A stretch of DNA of 10,159 nucleotides from assembly GCA_021159955.1 (NCBI GenBank), contig JAGHDJ010000058.1, forward strand, positions 1 through 10,159. The letters run 5' to 3'. The notes below the pieces were generated by a model. The model did not search any database. It saw nothing but the letters and a program-made list of their open reading frames with translations, and had not been told where the DNA came from. Below are positions 1 through 6,828 of this stretch, in pieces (the stretch's first letter is position 1; each line of letters starts with the position of its first letter). The position numbers were made by a program, and so were the translations under genes. Source of the stretch: Dehalococcoidia bacterium. Lineage in GTDB: Bacteria; Chloroflexota; Dehalococcoidia; UBA2247.

Positions 1-20
1 CTAGCACATTGCACCTTTCC

Positions 21-49
21 AACATTTTAAGGTAGAGTTAAGATATAAT
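21..49 (+). promoter_or_regulatory. Possible recF promoter
   Basis: A perfect TATAAT hexamer lies at 44-49, about 30 bases before the recF start. The -35 region at the right distance (around 21-26, AACATT) is poor. A better TTGCAC at 9-14 is 29 bases away, which is too far. The assignment rests on the -10 alone, and recF could instead be transcribed from further upstream. The first 79 bases hold no recognisable gene. Confidence 0.3.
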
Positions 50-79
50 TACACTAGGGTAAAGGGAACAAGATAAAGT

Positions 80-1231
80 TTGTATATCACTCACTTGAGT
101 CTTACCAATTTTCGCAATTATGCTCATCTTGAGCTGGACATTTCCCCACAACACGTTGTAATCCATGGGAATAATGCCCAGGGTAAAACCAACCTGCTGG
201 AAGCTATCCACATTATCTCTACCACCAAGAGTCTCCGTGCCACCAACGAGAGAGAAATCATCAACTGGTCTGCACTAGAAAAAGAAACACCTATAGCCCG
301 TATCTTTGCCAATGTGCAGCGCGAGAATGGTGAGATTAAAATAGAAGTTGCCACTAGATACAACTGCTCAGGTCCCATTACAAAACGGATACGGGTCAAC
401 GATATTCCCCACCGCGCCAGCGAGGTGGTGGGACAGGTAAATGTTGTCATGTTTGCAGCTCAGGATATCGCGCTAATTGCAGGACCCCCGTCAATTCGCC
501 GCCGTTATCTCAATTTAATTAACTCTCAAACAGACCGCCATTACCTGCACTCCCTCCAGCAATATACCCGCGTTCTGACACAGCGAAATTCTCTCCTGCG
601 AATGATAAGAGAAAACAATGCCAATCCCAATCAGCTTGAATTCTGGGATGGTGAGTTGGCTAAACATGGCTCCTACATCACTCTTCGACGCTATCAGGCA
701 ATAGGTAAAATCAACAAACCCGCACAGGAAATATATCATAAGCTCAACAGCAATGATGAAAATTTGGAAATAGTCTATATCCCAAGTCTGAAGCAAGCAA
801 ATCACACACTCAGGCAACTACAGGCGGCATCCTTGGAGAACGAATTGCAAGAGGCAGTGCAACAATCAAGAGAGCGAGAAATTGCTGCGGGGACAACGTT
901 AGTGGGTCCACACCGCGATACCCTTAGATTTATGGTCAATGGAATTGATATGGGCACCTATGGTTCCCGCGGGCAGCAGCGCACCGTAGTTATTGCACTC
1001 AAACTGGCAGAGGCAGAATATGTACGAGCAGAAATGGGTGAGCACCCCATTGTGTTATTGGATGACGTCTTCTCAGAGTTGGATGCAAAACACCGCAATC
1101 AGTTGCTAGAACTCACCCTGCAGCTTCGACAAGTTATCATCACAACAGCAGAACCCAGCGCTATCAGTAAATCGTTCCTGTCCCAATCAACCCAGTTCAA
1201 AATAACACAAGGGATAATAGAACAGCTCTAA
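80..1231 (+). CDS. recF: DNA replication and repair protein RecF
   Basis: RecF is a cytoplasmic SMC-like ATPase that, with RecO and RecR, loads RecA onto gapped DNA at stalled forks. The 383 residues match the family length. They show the N-terminal 'LTNFRNY' signature (residues 8-14), a Walker A motif GNNAQGKT (30-37), GPHRD (276-280), the ABC-type signature YGSRGQQR (294-301) and Walker B IVLLDDVFSELD (324-335). The start is TTG. An in-frame stop lies just upstream (74-76), no ATG is available near the N-terminus, and the resulting first residues align with RecF, so TTG is well supported. The only purine-rich Shine-Dalgarno-like stretch, AAAGGGA (61-67), is 12 bases away, which suggests weak initiation. 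RecF commonly sits with dnaA/dnaN, but here it precedes a lipid operon across a 194-base gap. Confidence 0.96.
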   Translation: MYITHLSLTNFRNYAHLELDISPQHVVIHGNNAQGKTNLLEAIHIISTTKSLRATNEREIINWSALEKETPIARIFANVQRENGEIKIEVATRYNCSGPITKRIRVNDIPHRASEVVGQVNVVMFAAQDIALIAGPPSIRRRYLNLINSQTDRHYLHSLQQYTRVLTQRNSLLRMIRENNANPNQLEFWDGELAKHGSYITLRRYQAIGKINKPAQEIYHKLNSNDENLEIVYIPSLKQANHTLRQLQAASLENELQEAVQQSREREIAAGTTLVGPHRDTLRFMVNGIDMGTYGSRGQQRTVVIALKLAEAEYVRAEMGEHPIVLLDDVFSELDAKHRNQLLELTLQLRQVIITTAEPSAISKSFLSQSTQFKITQGIIEQL

Positions 1232-1311
1232 AAGCATCTCCGTGATAACTACCAAGCAGAGCTATAACTGACATCACTACAAGATTACGCTCCCAGCACA
1301 ACCCGATAAGC

Positions 1312-1341
1312 TTGACATCACAACTTTGCGTGCCTTACAAT
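1312..1341 (+). promoter_or_regulatory. Sigma-70-type promoter of the fatty-acid operon
   Basis: TTGACA at 1312-1317 is a perfect -35 hexamer and TACAAT at 1336-1341 is a one-mismatch -10, with an 18-base spacer. Transcription would start near 1348, about 78 bases before the first dehydratase gene. It lies in the 194-base gap between recF and the operon (1232-1425), where a promoter is expected. The rest of that gap holds no gene or clear terminator that I can see. Confidence 0.6.
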
Positions 1342-1369
1342 TACGTCAAGTACACTGCGAGTCGTTGCA

Positions 1370-1385
1370 CATAATTTTTATTATG
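1370..1385 (+). repeat. Inverted repeat downstream of the promoter, possible operator
   Basis: CATAAT and ATTATG form a perfect 6-base inverted repeat around a TTTT centre. It lies roughly 22-37 bases past the predicted transcription start and about 40 bases before the first gene of the lipid operon. Its position would suit a repressor site, but AT-rich repeats of this size occur by chance and it matches no FapR, FabT or FadR consensus that I know. Confidence 0.3.
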
Positions 1386-1425
1386 ATTGTCAGCCATCCA
1401 ATTTTCAATGGTTCAGGACCAGTAG

Positions 1426-1869
1426 ATGCAAGATAAAGACAGTGCCACCCCACCATTGGAATGGGAGCATCTGATTTCTGGTTATGAATTCCCTCCCGTC
1501 AGTTATGAAATGGGTGTATCAACCGTGTCACAATACCTGAATGCAGTGGGTAGAGAAAAAATGTGGGGTGCTTCTCCTTTGTCCAAATTCGCTCCTCCCA
1601 TGGCAATAACAGCACTCGCTATGACAGCAATGACAGAGTTATTCAAAATGCCAGACGGTGCCGTACACACTGCCGAAGAACTAGAATTTCATAAAGCTGT
1701 ACCTGTGGGAACAAAACTAACCAGTCACGCTAAAGTAGGACGTAAATTAGACCGCGGAAAATTCCATATGGCAGTGATAGAACTTAACATCACCGACGAG
1801 GAAAACGAGACAGTTATAACAGGGAAAGCTAGTATCGTACTAACAAACCAGAAAATGGAGGCAGAATGA
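1426..1869 (+). CDS. MaoC/FAS1-type dehydratase, non-catalytic half (HadA-like)
   Basis: This 147-residue protein resembles the N-terminal MaoC dehydratase (FAS1-like hot-dog) domain. The clearest family stretch is 'ELEFHKAVPVGTKLTSHAKV' (85-104), followed by the hot-dog beta-strand region with 'VITGKASIVL' (130-139). It lacks the D-x-N-P-x-H hydratase motif, as HadA of mycobacteria does. Such a half normally pairs with a catalytic MaoC partner, here the next gene, which overlaps it by ATGA (1866-1869). The pair would dehydrate (3R)-hydroxyacyl-ACP to enoyl-ACP in the cytoplasmic fatty-acid cycle. An AGGA at 1415-1418, 7 bases before the ATG, supports the start. The HadA role is inferred from domain type and context. 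A CoA-thioester substrate is the main alternative. Confidence 0.8.
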   Translation: MQDKDSATPPLEWEHLISGYEFPPVSYEMGVSTVSQYLNAVGREKMWGASPLSKFAPPMAITALAMTAMTELFKMPDGAVHTAEELEFHKAVPVGTKLTSHAKVGRKLDRGKFHMAVIELNITDEENETVITGKASIVLTNQKMEAE

Positions 1870-2321
1870 CCCGTTTCAAACAGGGATTGGAGCCTCCGGA
1901 ATTACGAGAGGGAACTGCTATTCCTCCTGTAGTAAAATCCATTAACCAGAAGATGATAGCCTTGTATGCCGAAGCATCTGGAGATTTCAATCCCATACAT
2001 ATAGATGAAACCTTCGCGAAAAGCACCCCACTAGGAGGGACAATCGCCCACGGCATGCTTATTCTATCTTACATATCAGAGATGATGGCAGCAGCCTTTG
2101 GTAGAGCTTGGCTCACGACAGGTGGGTTATCAGTGCGCTTTAAAGCCCCTGCTCGACCAGGAGACACCATCACCACCACAGGAAAAATCAAATCCATAGA
2201 GCGCCAGGATGGGGTAACTCATATAAGGTGCAGTGTGGAAAGCTGCAATCAAGCAAAGGAAGTGGTCATCAGCGGAATCACAACGGTAACAACTATAAAT
2301 CACGGAGCATTAAGCGAGTAG
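1866..2321 (+). CDS. MaoC-family (3R)-hydroxyacyl dehydratase, catalytic half (HadB-like)
   Basis: This is a 151-residue single hot-dog protein of the R-hydratase/MaoC family. The hydratase-2 motif is intact: 'ASGDFNPIHID' (37-47) supplies the catalytic Asp40 and His45 with Asn42, and 'GGTIAHGML' (57-65) follows. 'FKAPARPGD' lies in the second half. It should catalyse reversible dehydration of (3R)-3-hydroxyacyl thioesters. Its position between a non-catalytic MaoC half and plsX-acpP-fabF-fabG argues for an ACP-linked substrate in fatty-acid synthesis. GGAGG at 1857-1861 inside the preceding gene and the ATGA overlap imply coupled translation and a fixed 1:1 ratio of the two halves. A role on CoA substrates, as in PhaJ-type hydratases, remains possible. 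Confidence 0.85.
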   Translation: MTRFKQGLEPPELREGTAIPPVVKSINQKMIALYAEASGDFNPIHIDETFAKSTPLGGTIAHGMLILSYISEMMAAAFGRAWLTTGGLSVRFKAPARPGDTITTTGKIKSIERQDGVTHIRCSVESCNQAKEVVISGITTVTTINHGALSE

Positions 2322-2327
2322 ATACAT

Positions 2328-3365
2328 ATGGAGAAACGCAGGTTAATATCAGAAAATGACAAACCGATAAGAATAGCAGTAGATGCTATGGGTGGAGATT
2401 TTGCTCCGGCAGAAATAGTTAAAGGAGCAGTCCTTGCCGCTGAACATAAAGGAATAGAGATTATTCTCGTTGGTATCAAGAAGGAAATAGTCAAATACCT
2501 GCCCCAAAAAGATACATCCCATCTCCCTATCAGATATGTAGAAGCCAGCCAGTTGATAACAAATGAGGAGAATCCAGCCTTCGCCATCTACCGCAAACCA
2601 GATGCATCCATAGTTGTAGCATCCAAGCTGGTAAAATCGGGGGAGGCAGATGCAGTGATCAGCGCCGGCTCCACAGGCGCAATGGCGACCAGCGCCATCC
2701 AGTTCATAGGTAAAATAGAAGGCATCTCCCGCCCCGCCATCGGAAGTCCTATAGATGTACTTGCACCAAACACCATACTCATAGATTGCGGAGCAAATGT
2801 TGATTGTAAACCGCACCAACTGCTATCATTCGGAATTGCAGGATCAGTGTATTCCAAAAAACTGTTGAATATTGGAAACCCCAAAGTCGCTTTACTGAAT
2901 ATCGGCTCTGAGTTGGGGAAAGGAAATCAAGCGATAAAGGCAAGCTACCCTCTATTTGAGAAGAGTAACCTGAATTTCATTGGCTTCGTAGAAGGAAATG
3001 ACATTCTCTGCGGGCGAGCCGACGTGGTTGTCTGTGACGGATTTGTGGGCAACATTCTCATGAAATTCTATGAGAGTATAGGTCCTCGCGCTGAAGAGTA
3101 TCTGAAAGTAAAGATTAAAGGGAAAATACCAATGATAGGTCCTGTAAAAAAGCTGTTCAAGGATGTTTTTTCATTGACACAGATGTCTCAAACTACAAGC
3201 ATAGGAGGTGGACTCCTATGGGGTGTTAATGGAATCGCCATGGTAATGCACGGCAATATTAAAGCAGAGCAGGCAGCCAGAACAATAGTAAGAGCAAGAG
3301 ATACAGTGAACGCTGATGTGGTAAACTATTTAAAAGAAGAGATGACAAAAATAAATGATAATTAA
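2328..3365 (+). CDS. plsX: Phosphate acyltransferase PlsX
   Basis: PlsX makes acyl-phosphate from acyl-ACP and inorganic phosphate. PlsY then uses acyl-phosphate to acylate glycerol-3-phosphate, the first step of phospholipid synthesis. PlsX is a peripheral membrane enzyme. The 345 residues match the family length. Recognisable segments, in order, are 'IAVDAMGGDFAPAEIVKGA' near the N-terminus, 'SAGSTGA', 'DCGANVDCKP', 'GNDILCGRADVVVCDGFVGN' and 'GVNGIAMVMHGN' near the C-terminus. The N-terminus carries about 15 residues before the usual 'IAVDAMGGD' start. No strong Shine-Dalgarno is seen at the ATG, which lies 6 bases after the dehydratase stop, so translational coupling is likely. A later start is possible but no near ATG presents itself. 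The plsX-acpP-fabF-fabG order is common in bacteria. Confidence 0.96.
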   Translation: MEKRRLISENDKPIRIAVDAMGGDFAPAEIVKGAVLAAEHKGIEIILVGIKKEIVKYLPQKDTSHLPIRYVEASQLITNEENPAFAIYRKPDASIVVASKLVKSGEADAVISAGSTGAMATSAIQFIGKIEGISRPAIGSPIDVLAPNTILIDCGANVDCKPHQLLSFGIAGSVYSKKLLNIGNPKVALLNIGSELGKGNQAIKASYPLFEKSNLNFIGFVEGNDILCGRADVVVCDGFVGNILMKFYESIGPRAEEYLKVKIKGKIPMIGPVKKLFKDVFSLTQMSQTTSIGGGLLWGVNGIAMVMHGNIKAEQAARTIVRARDTVNADVVNYLKEEMTKINDN

Positions 3366-3388
3366 AGTTAGCGAAAGGAGTTAATGCT

Positions 3389-3628
3389 ATGCCCACAGAA
3401 GATACCATTAAAGATATCGTGGTAAAAATCATACACTGTGACCGTGAACTGCTCACCTCGGATAGCACTTTTAAGGAGCTGGAGGCAGATTCTCTGGATC
3501 TGGTGCAGATACTGGTAGCCCTGGAAGATGAGTTCAACATTGAAATCCCTGAGGAAGATGCCCAAGGACTAACAACCTTCGGAGGTTTTGTGGACTACGT
3601 TAACAATAAAGTCGCTGAGAAATCTTAA
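3389..3628 (+). CDS. acpP: Acyl carrier protein
   Basis: This small acidic protein of 79 residues carries growing acyl chains on a 4'-phosphopantetheine arm. The attachment site is Ser35 in 'EADSLDLVQ' (32-40), followed by the acidic recognition helix II 'LVALEDEFNIEIPEEDA' (42-58) that docks with FabF, FabG and PlsX. Length and layout fit ACP rather than a D-alanyl carrier. A strong AAAGGAG at 3374-3380, 8 bases before the ATG, fixes the start. A nearer ATG at 3384 is out of frame. It lies 23 bases after plsX. No holo-ACP synthase gene is in the window. Confidence 0.95.
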   Translation: MPTEDTIKDIVVKIIHCDRELLTSDSTFKELEADSLDLVQILVALEDEFNIEIPEEDAQGLTTFGGFVDYVNNKVAEKS

Positions 3629-3834
3629 CTCTTCAAACAGTATCTTATGACAATATCAACAAACACCGCGATTCAAACGGGGAGTGGTGGCTGCCTCTGC
3701 CAAATATCAAAATAACACCCCTCCTGCAAGACTGCAATGTGGCAGGCATCCCAGCGGTAAAGTAGATTGAGGAAAAAGACTGAACGGCTACCTTTGTAGC
3801 ACAGGTAGCCCGATCGCACAGAAGGAGCGGCATT
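3629..3834 (+). other. Non-coding acpP-fabF spacer with potential RNA structure
   Basis: This 206-base gap is by far the longest within the operon; the other gaps are an overlap or at most 23 bases. It shows several complementary segments. GGAGTGGTG (3681-3689) pairs with CACCCCTCC (3716-3724) with one mismatch. CTGCCA (3697-3702) can pair with TGGCAG (3740-3745), which would compete with the first pairing. A perfect 8-base stem lies at 3786-3810. I find no convincing promoter. Two tiny reading frames inside it lack ribosome binding sites. It matches no riboswitch or T-box signature that I recognise. Confidence 0.45.
3786..3810 (+). promoter_or_regulatory. Hairpin just upstream of the fabF ribosome binding site
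   Basis: GGCTACCT (3786-3793) and AGGTAGCC (3803-3810) form a perfect 8-base-pair stem with a 9-base loop. It ends 11 bases before the AAGGAG Shine-Dalgarno of fabF (3822-3827). No T-run follows, so it is not an ordinary intrinsic terminator. It could be an mRNA processing or stability element, or part of a control leader for fabF. The function is inference. Confidence 0.5.
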
Positions 3835-5073
3835 ATGGAGAAACCAAGAGTAGTAGTCACAGGGCTGGGTGCTGTAACGCCCATTGGGTTGAACGCAGAA
3901 GATTTCTGGACAAGCCTTACTTCAGGAAAATCGGGTATCGGTCACATCACCCATTTCGATGTCAGCAACTTCCCGATAAAAGTGGCCGCTGAGATACCCG
4001 GTGACTTCGATCCAACACACTATATGCATCCTAAGATGGTTGACCGTACAGCAAGAGCTGTTCACCTTGCTATCCCTGCTCTCAAAGAGGCTCTAGCCTC
4101 GTCACGTTTAGATATGGACAAGGAACAGGTGGAGCGCGTTGGTGTAGTAACCGCCACGCTGGTAGAAACAGCCTACCTTATCAAAGGCAAAGAGCTGCTG
4201 GAGAAACATGGTGCCAGAAGAGCCGATCCATTATTTATCACCAAGTCGAGCCCCAGCGCACTGGCAATGCAAATAGGTATGATAACAGGCGCCAGAGGAC
4301 CTAATACATACGTAGATAGCCTCTGTGCCAGCGGCACCGATGCCATGGGCGCAGCCCTAAACTTTATGCGACTCGGATATACCGACGTAATGATAGTGGC
4401 CGGGTCTGACGCCAGTTTGGACCCAACTACACTGGCAGGAATGAATATTCTCGGTGCCCTCAGCAGAAGCTCAGACCCAACCACAGCATGCCGCCCATTC
4501 GATCTTAATCGCAACGGATTCGTCTATGGGGAAGCTGCAGGAGTAGTCATACTGGAGACATACGAACACGCTAAGAAGCGCAATGCCCCCATTATTGCAG
4601 AGTTTGGCGGAGCCGGCTGGTCATTTGATGCTTATGATAGCACCGCCCCTTATGCGGAGACTCAGGCTATTGCCATGAGTGTTGCCCTGAGGGATGCTGG
4701 AATAAAGCCAGAAGACCTTGATTACATTAATGCCCACGGCACCAGCACCAAGCTAAACGATGTCTGCGAAACAAAAGCCGTCAAAATACTGCTTGGAGAA
4801 GAGAAAGCTCACAAAACGCCCATCAGTTCCAATAAGTCAATGCTGGGACACAGCATAACGGCAACCGGATTGATTGAAGCAATTGCTTCAATACTAACCG
4901 TCTCCAGGGGCATCCTCCCACCCACGATAAACTATGCAACACCGGCTCCCGCGTGTGACCTGGCCTATGTTCCAAATAAAGCCAGCAAAGTTGAGATTAA
5001 CAACTGTCTCTCCAATGGTTTTGGCTTGGGCGGAGAGAATTGTTGCATAGTCTTCAAGCGCTTCGCAGATTAA
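3835..5073 (+). CDS. fabF: Beta-ketoacyl-ACP synthase II
   Basis: FabF condenses malonyl-ACP with acyl-ACP in each elongation round, in the cytoplasm. The 412 residues match the family. The thiolase-fold Cys-His-His triad is present: Cys164 in 'DSLCASGTD' (161-169), His301 in 'NAHGTST' (299-305) and His339, with Lys334, in 'SNKSMLGHS' (332-340). 'GFGLGGENCCIVFKRF' closes the protein. Several family motifs are altered. The usual Gly-rich 'GSGxGG' before the active site reads 'VVTATLVETA' (104-113). The common 'DTACAS' is 'DSLCAS'. The usual Thr of the C-terminal 'GFGGTN' is Glu. The enzyme therefore looks active but divergent. AAGGAG at 3822-3827, 7 bases before the ATG, fixes the start. fabG follows after 16 bases. 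A polyketide-type or specialised ketosynthase is the main alternative. Confidence 0.92.
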   Translation: MEKPRVVVTGLGAVTPIGLNAEDFWTSLTSGKSGIGHITHFDVSNFPIKVAAEIPGDFDPTHYMHPKMVDRTARAVHLAIPALKEALASSRLDMDKEQVERVGVVTATLVETAYLIKGKELLEKHGARRADPLFITKSSPSALAMQIGMITGARGPNTYVDSLCASGTDAMGAALNFMRLGYTDVMIVAGSDASLDPTTLAGMNILGALSRSSDPTTACRPFDLNRNGFVYGEAAGVVILETYEHAKKRNAPIIAEFGGAGWSFDAYDSTAPYAETQAIAMSVALRDAGIKPEDLDYINAHGTSTKLNDVCETKAVKILLGEEKAHKTPISSNKSMLGHSITATGLIEAIASILTVSRGILPPTINYATPAPACDLAYVPNKASKVEINNCLSNGFGLGGENCCIVFKRFAD

Positions 5074-5089
5074 AAGGGGAGATTCTTTT

Positions 5090-5836
5090 ATGGAACACAG
5101 AGAATTAGAAGGCAGGGTGGCACTGGTGACTGGTGCTTCCAAGGGCATCGGAAAAGCTATCGCCATCAAACTGGCCAGCCTCGGCGTCAAAGTAGCTGTC
5201 AACTACAGGCATAGCGAGGCAGGGGCGCGTAGCACGGTTGACACCATAACTCAACGGGAAGGAGAAGCTTTTGCGGTAAAGGCGAATGTAGGTGATACTG
5301 AAGAAGTGAAAGCTATGGTGCGAGAGGTAACCGATAGATGGGGTAAAATTGACATCCTGGTGAATAATGCCGGCATAACAAGAGATAACCTGATATTGAT
5401 AATGCGCGACCAGGAGTGGGATGACGTAATCAATACCAATCTGCGCGGAGCTTATCTCTGCACTAAATTTGCGCTACGCTCTATAATGAGACAGGAACAC
5501 GGTCGCATTATCAACATCTCCTCTATATCGGGGATAGCAGGTAATCCAGGACAAAGCAATTACTCCGCATCCAAAGGCGGGCTCATCTCCTTCACTAAGA
5601 GTATGGCACGGGAAATGGGGTCGCGAAAAGTAACTGTAAATGCCATTGCTCCAGGATTCATTACAACCGAGATGACGGAAAACCTGTCCGATAAAAACAA
5701 GGAAGTAGTTCTGTCAATGATTTCATTAAAACGATTTGGAAAGCCAGAAGAGGTCGCTGAACTGGCAGCTTTTCTTGCCAGTGACAGAGCAAGCTTCATC
5801 ACAGGACAGGTTATCGGTATAGACGGCGGAATGTAA
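5090..5836 (+). CDS. fabG: 3-oxoacyl-ACP reductase
   Basis: This short-chain dehydrogenase reduces 3-oxoacyl-ACP to (3R)-3-hydroxyacyl-ACP with NADPH, which yields the substrate for the MaoC-type dehydratase pair upstream. The 248 residues fit FabG. The cofactor motif TGASKGIG is at 14-21 and NNAG at 92-95. The catalytic set is Asn117, Ser145, Tyr158 and Lys162 ('SNYSASKGG'), and the typical end 'GQVIGIDGGM' is present. A strong GGGGAG at 5076-5081, 8 bases upstream, supports the ATG. It is the last gene of the plus-strand operon. Only 31 bases separate its stop from the end of the convergent DegV gene, and no hairpin terminator is visible between them. Confidence 0.94.
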   Translation: MEHRELEGRVALVTGASKGIGKAIAIKLASLGVKVAVNYRHSEAGARSTVDTITQREGEAFAVKANVGDTEEVKAMVREVTDRWGKIDILVNNAGITRDNLILIMRDQEWDDVINTNLRGAYLCTKFALRSIMRQEHGRIINISSISGIAGNPGQSNYSASKGGLISFTKSMAREMGSRKVTVNAIAPGFITTEMTENLSDKNKEVVLSMISLKRFGKPEEVAELAAFLASDRASFITGQVIGIDGGM

Positions 5837-5867
5837 CAATAGACCCTGCAGAAAGAGGTTGTCCTAC

Positions 5868-6743
5868 TTAATCTTCAGCGTAAAACCCAACGCGTAAGGC
5901 GCCAGGACCATCATGGACATCGGCTATGAGAGAGCCTTCTATCAAATATAGTTCTGCGCACCGGAATCGTTCTGCGATGCGTCTCTTTAGCAACTCAGCG
6001 TCACCGGGAACGTCACCTATCGTAACTCCAACATGCAACTTTCTATCTCCTACCCTCTCCCCCATTATATCCAGAAGTTTATCAATTCCCTTAGCTCTTG
6101 TCCTCGCTCTAGCCAGTGGAGACATCAACCCACCAGTATAACTACTTAACTCTAAGATAGACTTCGTTGAAAGTGGAACATCCTCCCATAGCCTAGCCTT
6201 ATCTCCCCTGCCTCCCTCAACCAGATTATGGAGATTATCAAGAAGATATAACTGATTGACCTTCCGCACCATATTACTCGCCACCTCAAACACACCAGAG
6301 AGAGATGCACCATCGGCTGCTGCCCTCGCCGCTTCAATCACAATAAACATCTGTGCCGCTTGAGCAGAATAAGAATTGACAACTTCAACACCAGATCCCG
6401 GCAGCTCATCTTGAATCAGCTTCTTGACCTGCAGGGATATGTTATATCCCATACTCATACCAGAACTCATAGCAACATACAATATGTCATTTCCTGCCAA
6501 CACCAATTCCCGCCAACTCTCCAAAAACTCCCCTATGGAAGGCGCAGATGTCTTGGGAAGATTTTCTCTGTCTCTATTACAGAGGTAAAACCGCTCCCTG
6601 TCCTCTTGCATTTCACCATAGTCCTTGCCACTCACAATAATGTGAAATGGAATTACAGATATGCCGTATCTGTCCACCAACTCCTGCGGCACAGAAGCTA
6701 TCGTATCTGTTACAACAGTTACTTTCTTACCCACCGTATTCAC
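5868..6743 (-). CDS. DegV family protein, FakB-like fatty-acid-binding
   Basis: DegV proteins bind a fatty acid in a deep pocket. In Firmicutes the homologue FakB presents it to the kinase FakA for conversion to acyl-phosphate. This 291-residue copy is complete: 'VTVVTDTIASVP' near the N-terminus, 'KTSAPSIGEFLE' (64-75), 'AMSSGMSMGY' (91-100) with the carboxylate-contacting Ser region, a 'GGRGDKAR' loop in the second domain, and the family ending 'HDGPGALRVGFYAED' with the conserved His277. The first possible start is GTG at 6743. A second in-frame GTG at 6734 sits about 10 bases after an AGGA and would give 288 residues, the length of the neighbouring copy, so it may be the true start. No fakA gene is in the window; function beyond lipid binding is inferred. 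Confidence 0.9.
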   Translation of the reverse strand: MNTVGKKVTVVTDTIASVPQELVDRYGISVIPFHIIVSGKDYGEMQEDRERFYLCNRDRENLPKTSAPSIGEFLESWRELVLAGNDILYVAMSSGMSMGYNISLQVKKLIQDELPGSGVEVVNSYSAQAAQMFIVIEAARAAADGASLSGVFEVASNMVRKVNQLYLLDNLHNLVEGGRGDKARLWEDVPLSTKSILELSSYTGGLMSPLARARTRAKGIDKLLDIMGERVGDRKLHVGVTIGDVPGDAELLKRRIAERFRCAELYLIEGSLIADVHDGPGALRVGFYAED

Positions 6744-6792
6744 ATCCTGACAAAAGCAATTGCTCTAGCTGCCCCAAAAGGTCTGCACTATA

Positions 6793-6819
6793 ACTGTTTA
6801 TAATCTAACAGTAATTACT
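6793..6819 (-). repeat. Overlapping inverted repeats between the two DegV genes
   Basis: The 85-base gap between the DegV genes (6744-6828) holds ACTGTT (6793-6798) and AACAGT (6807-6812) as a perfect 6-base inverted repeat. Next to it is a perfect 10-base palindrome, AGTAATTACT (6810-6819). A TTGACG (minus strand, around 6832-6827) precedes them but no good -10 lies at the right distance. The repeats could be an operator or a weak hairpin. The region is AT-rich, so chance is a real possibility. Confidence 0.3.
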
Positions 6820-6828
6820 AAACTGACG

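Noticed and set aside
1365..1387. A second promoter with TTGCAC (1365-1370) and TATGAT (1382-1387)
   Set aside because: The spacer is only 11 bases, too short for a sigma-70 promoter.
2349..2819. A 156-residue minus-strand frame inside plsX, rich in Cys and Tyr
   Set aside because: It lies fully opposite the plsX coding frame and has the odd composition of an antisense shadow.
3647..3715. A 22-codon frame in the acpP-fabF spacer (begins MTISTNTAIQ), and a 7-codon frame MWQASQR near 3738
   Set aside because: Neither has a Shine-Dalgarno sequence or recognisable features; frames this short are expected by chance. They could be leader peptides only if translation were shown.
3645..3884. A 79-residue minus-strand frame spanning the spacer and the start of fabF
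   Set aside because: It overlaps the well-supported fabF start, resembles nothing known and has shadow-like composition.
5837..5867. A bidirectional terminator expected between the convergent fabG and DegV genes
   Set aside because: The 31 bases show no stem with a T-run; termination must rely on something else or lie within the coding ends.
6360..6803. A 147-residue plus-strand frame opposite the intact DegV gene
   Set aside because: It is antisense to a clear family member, with low-complexity basic stretches and no recognisable domain.
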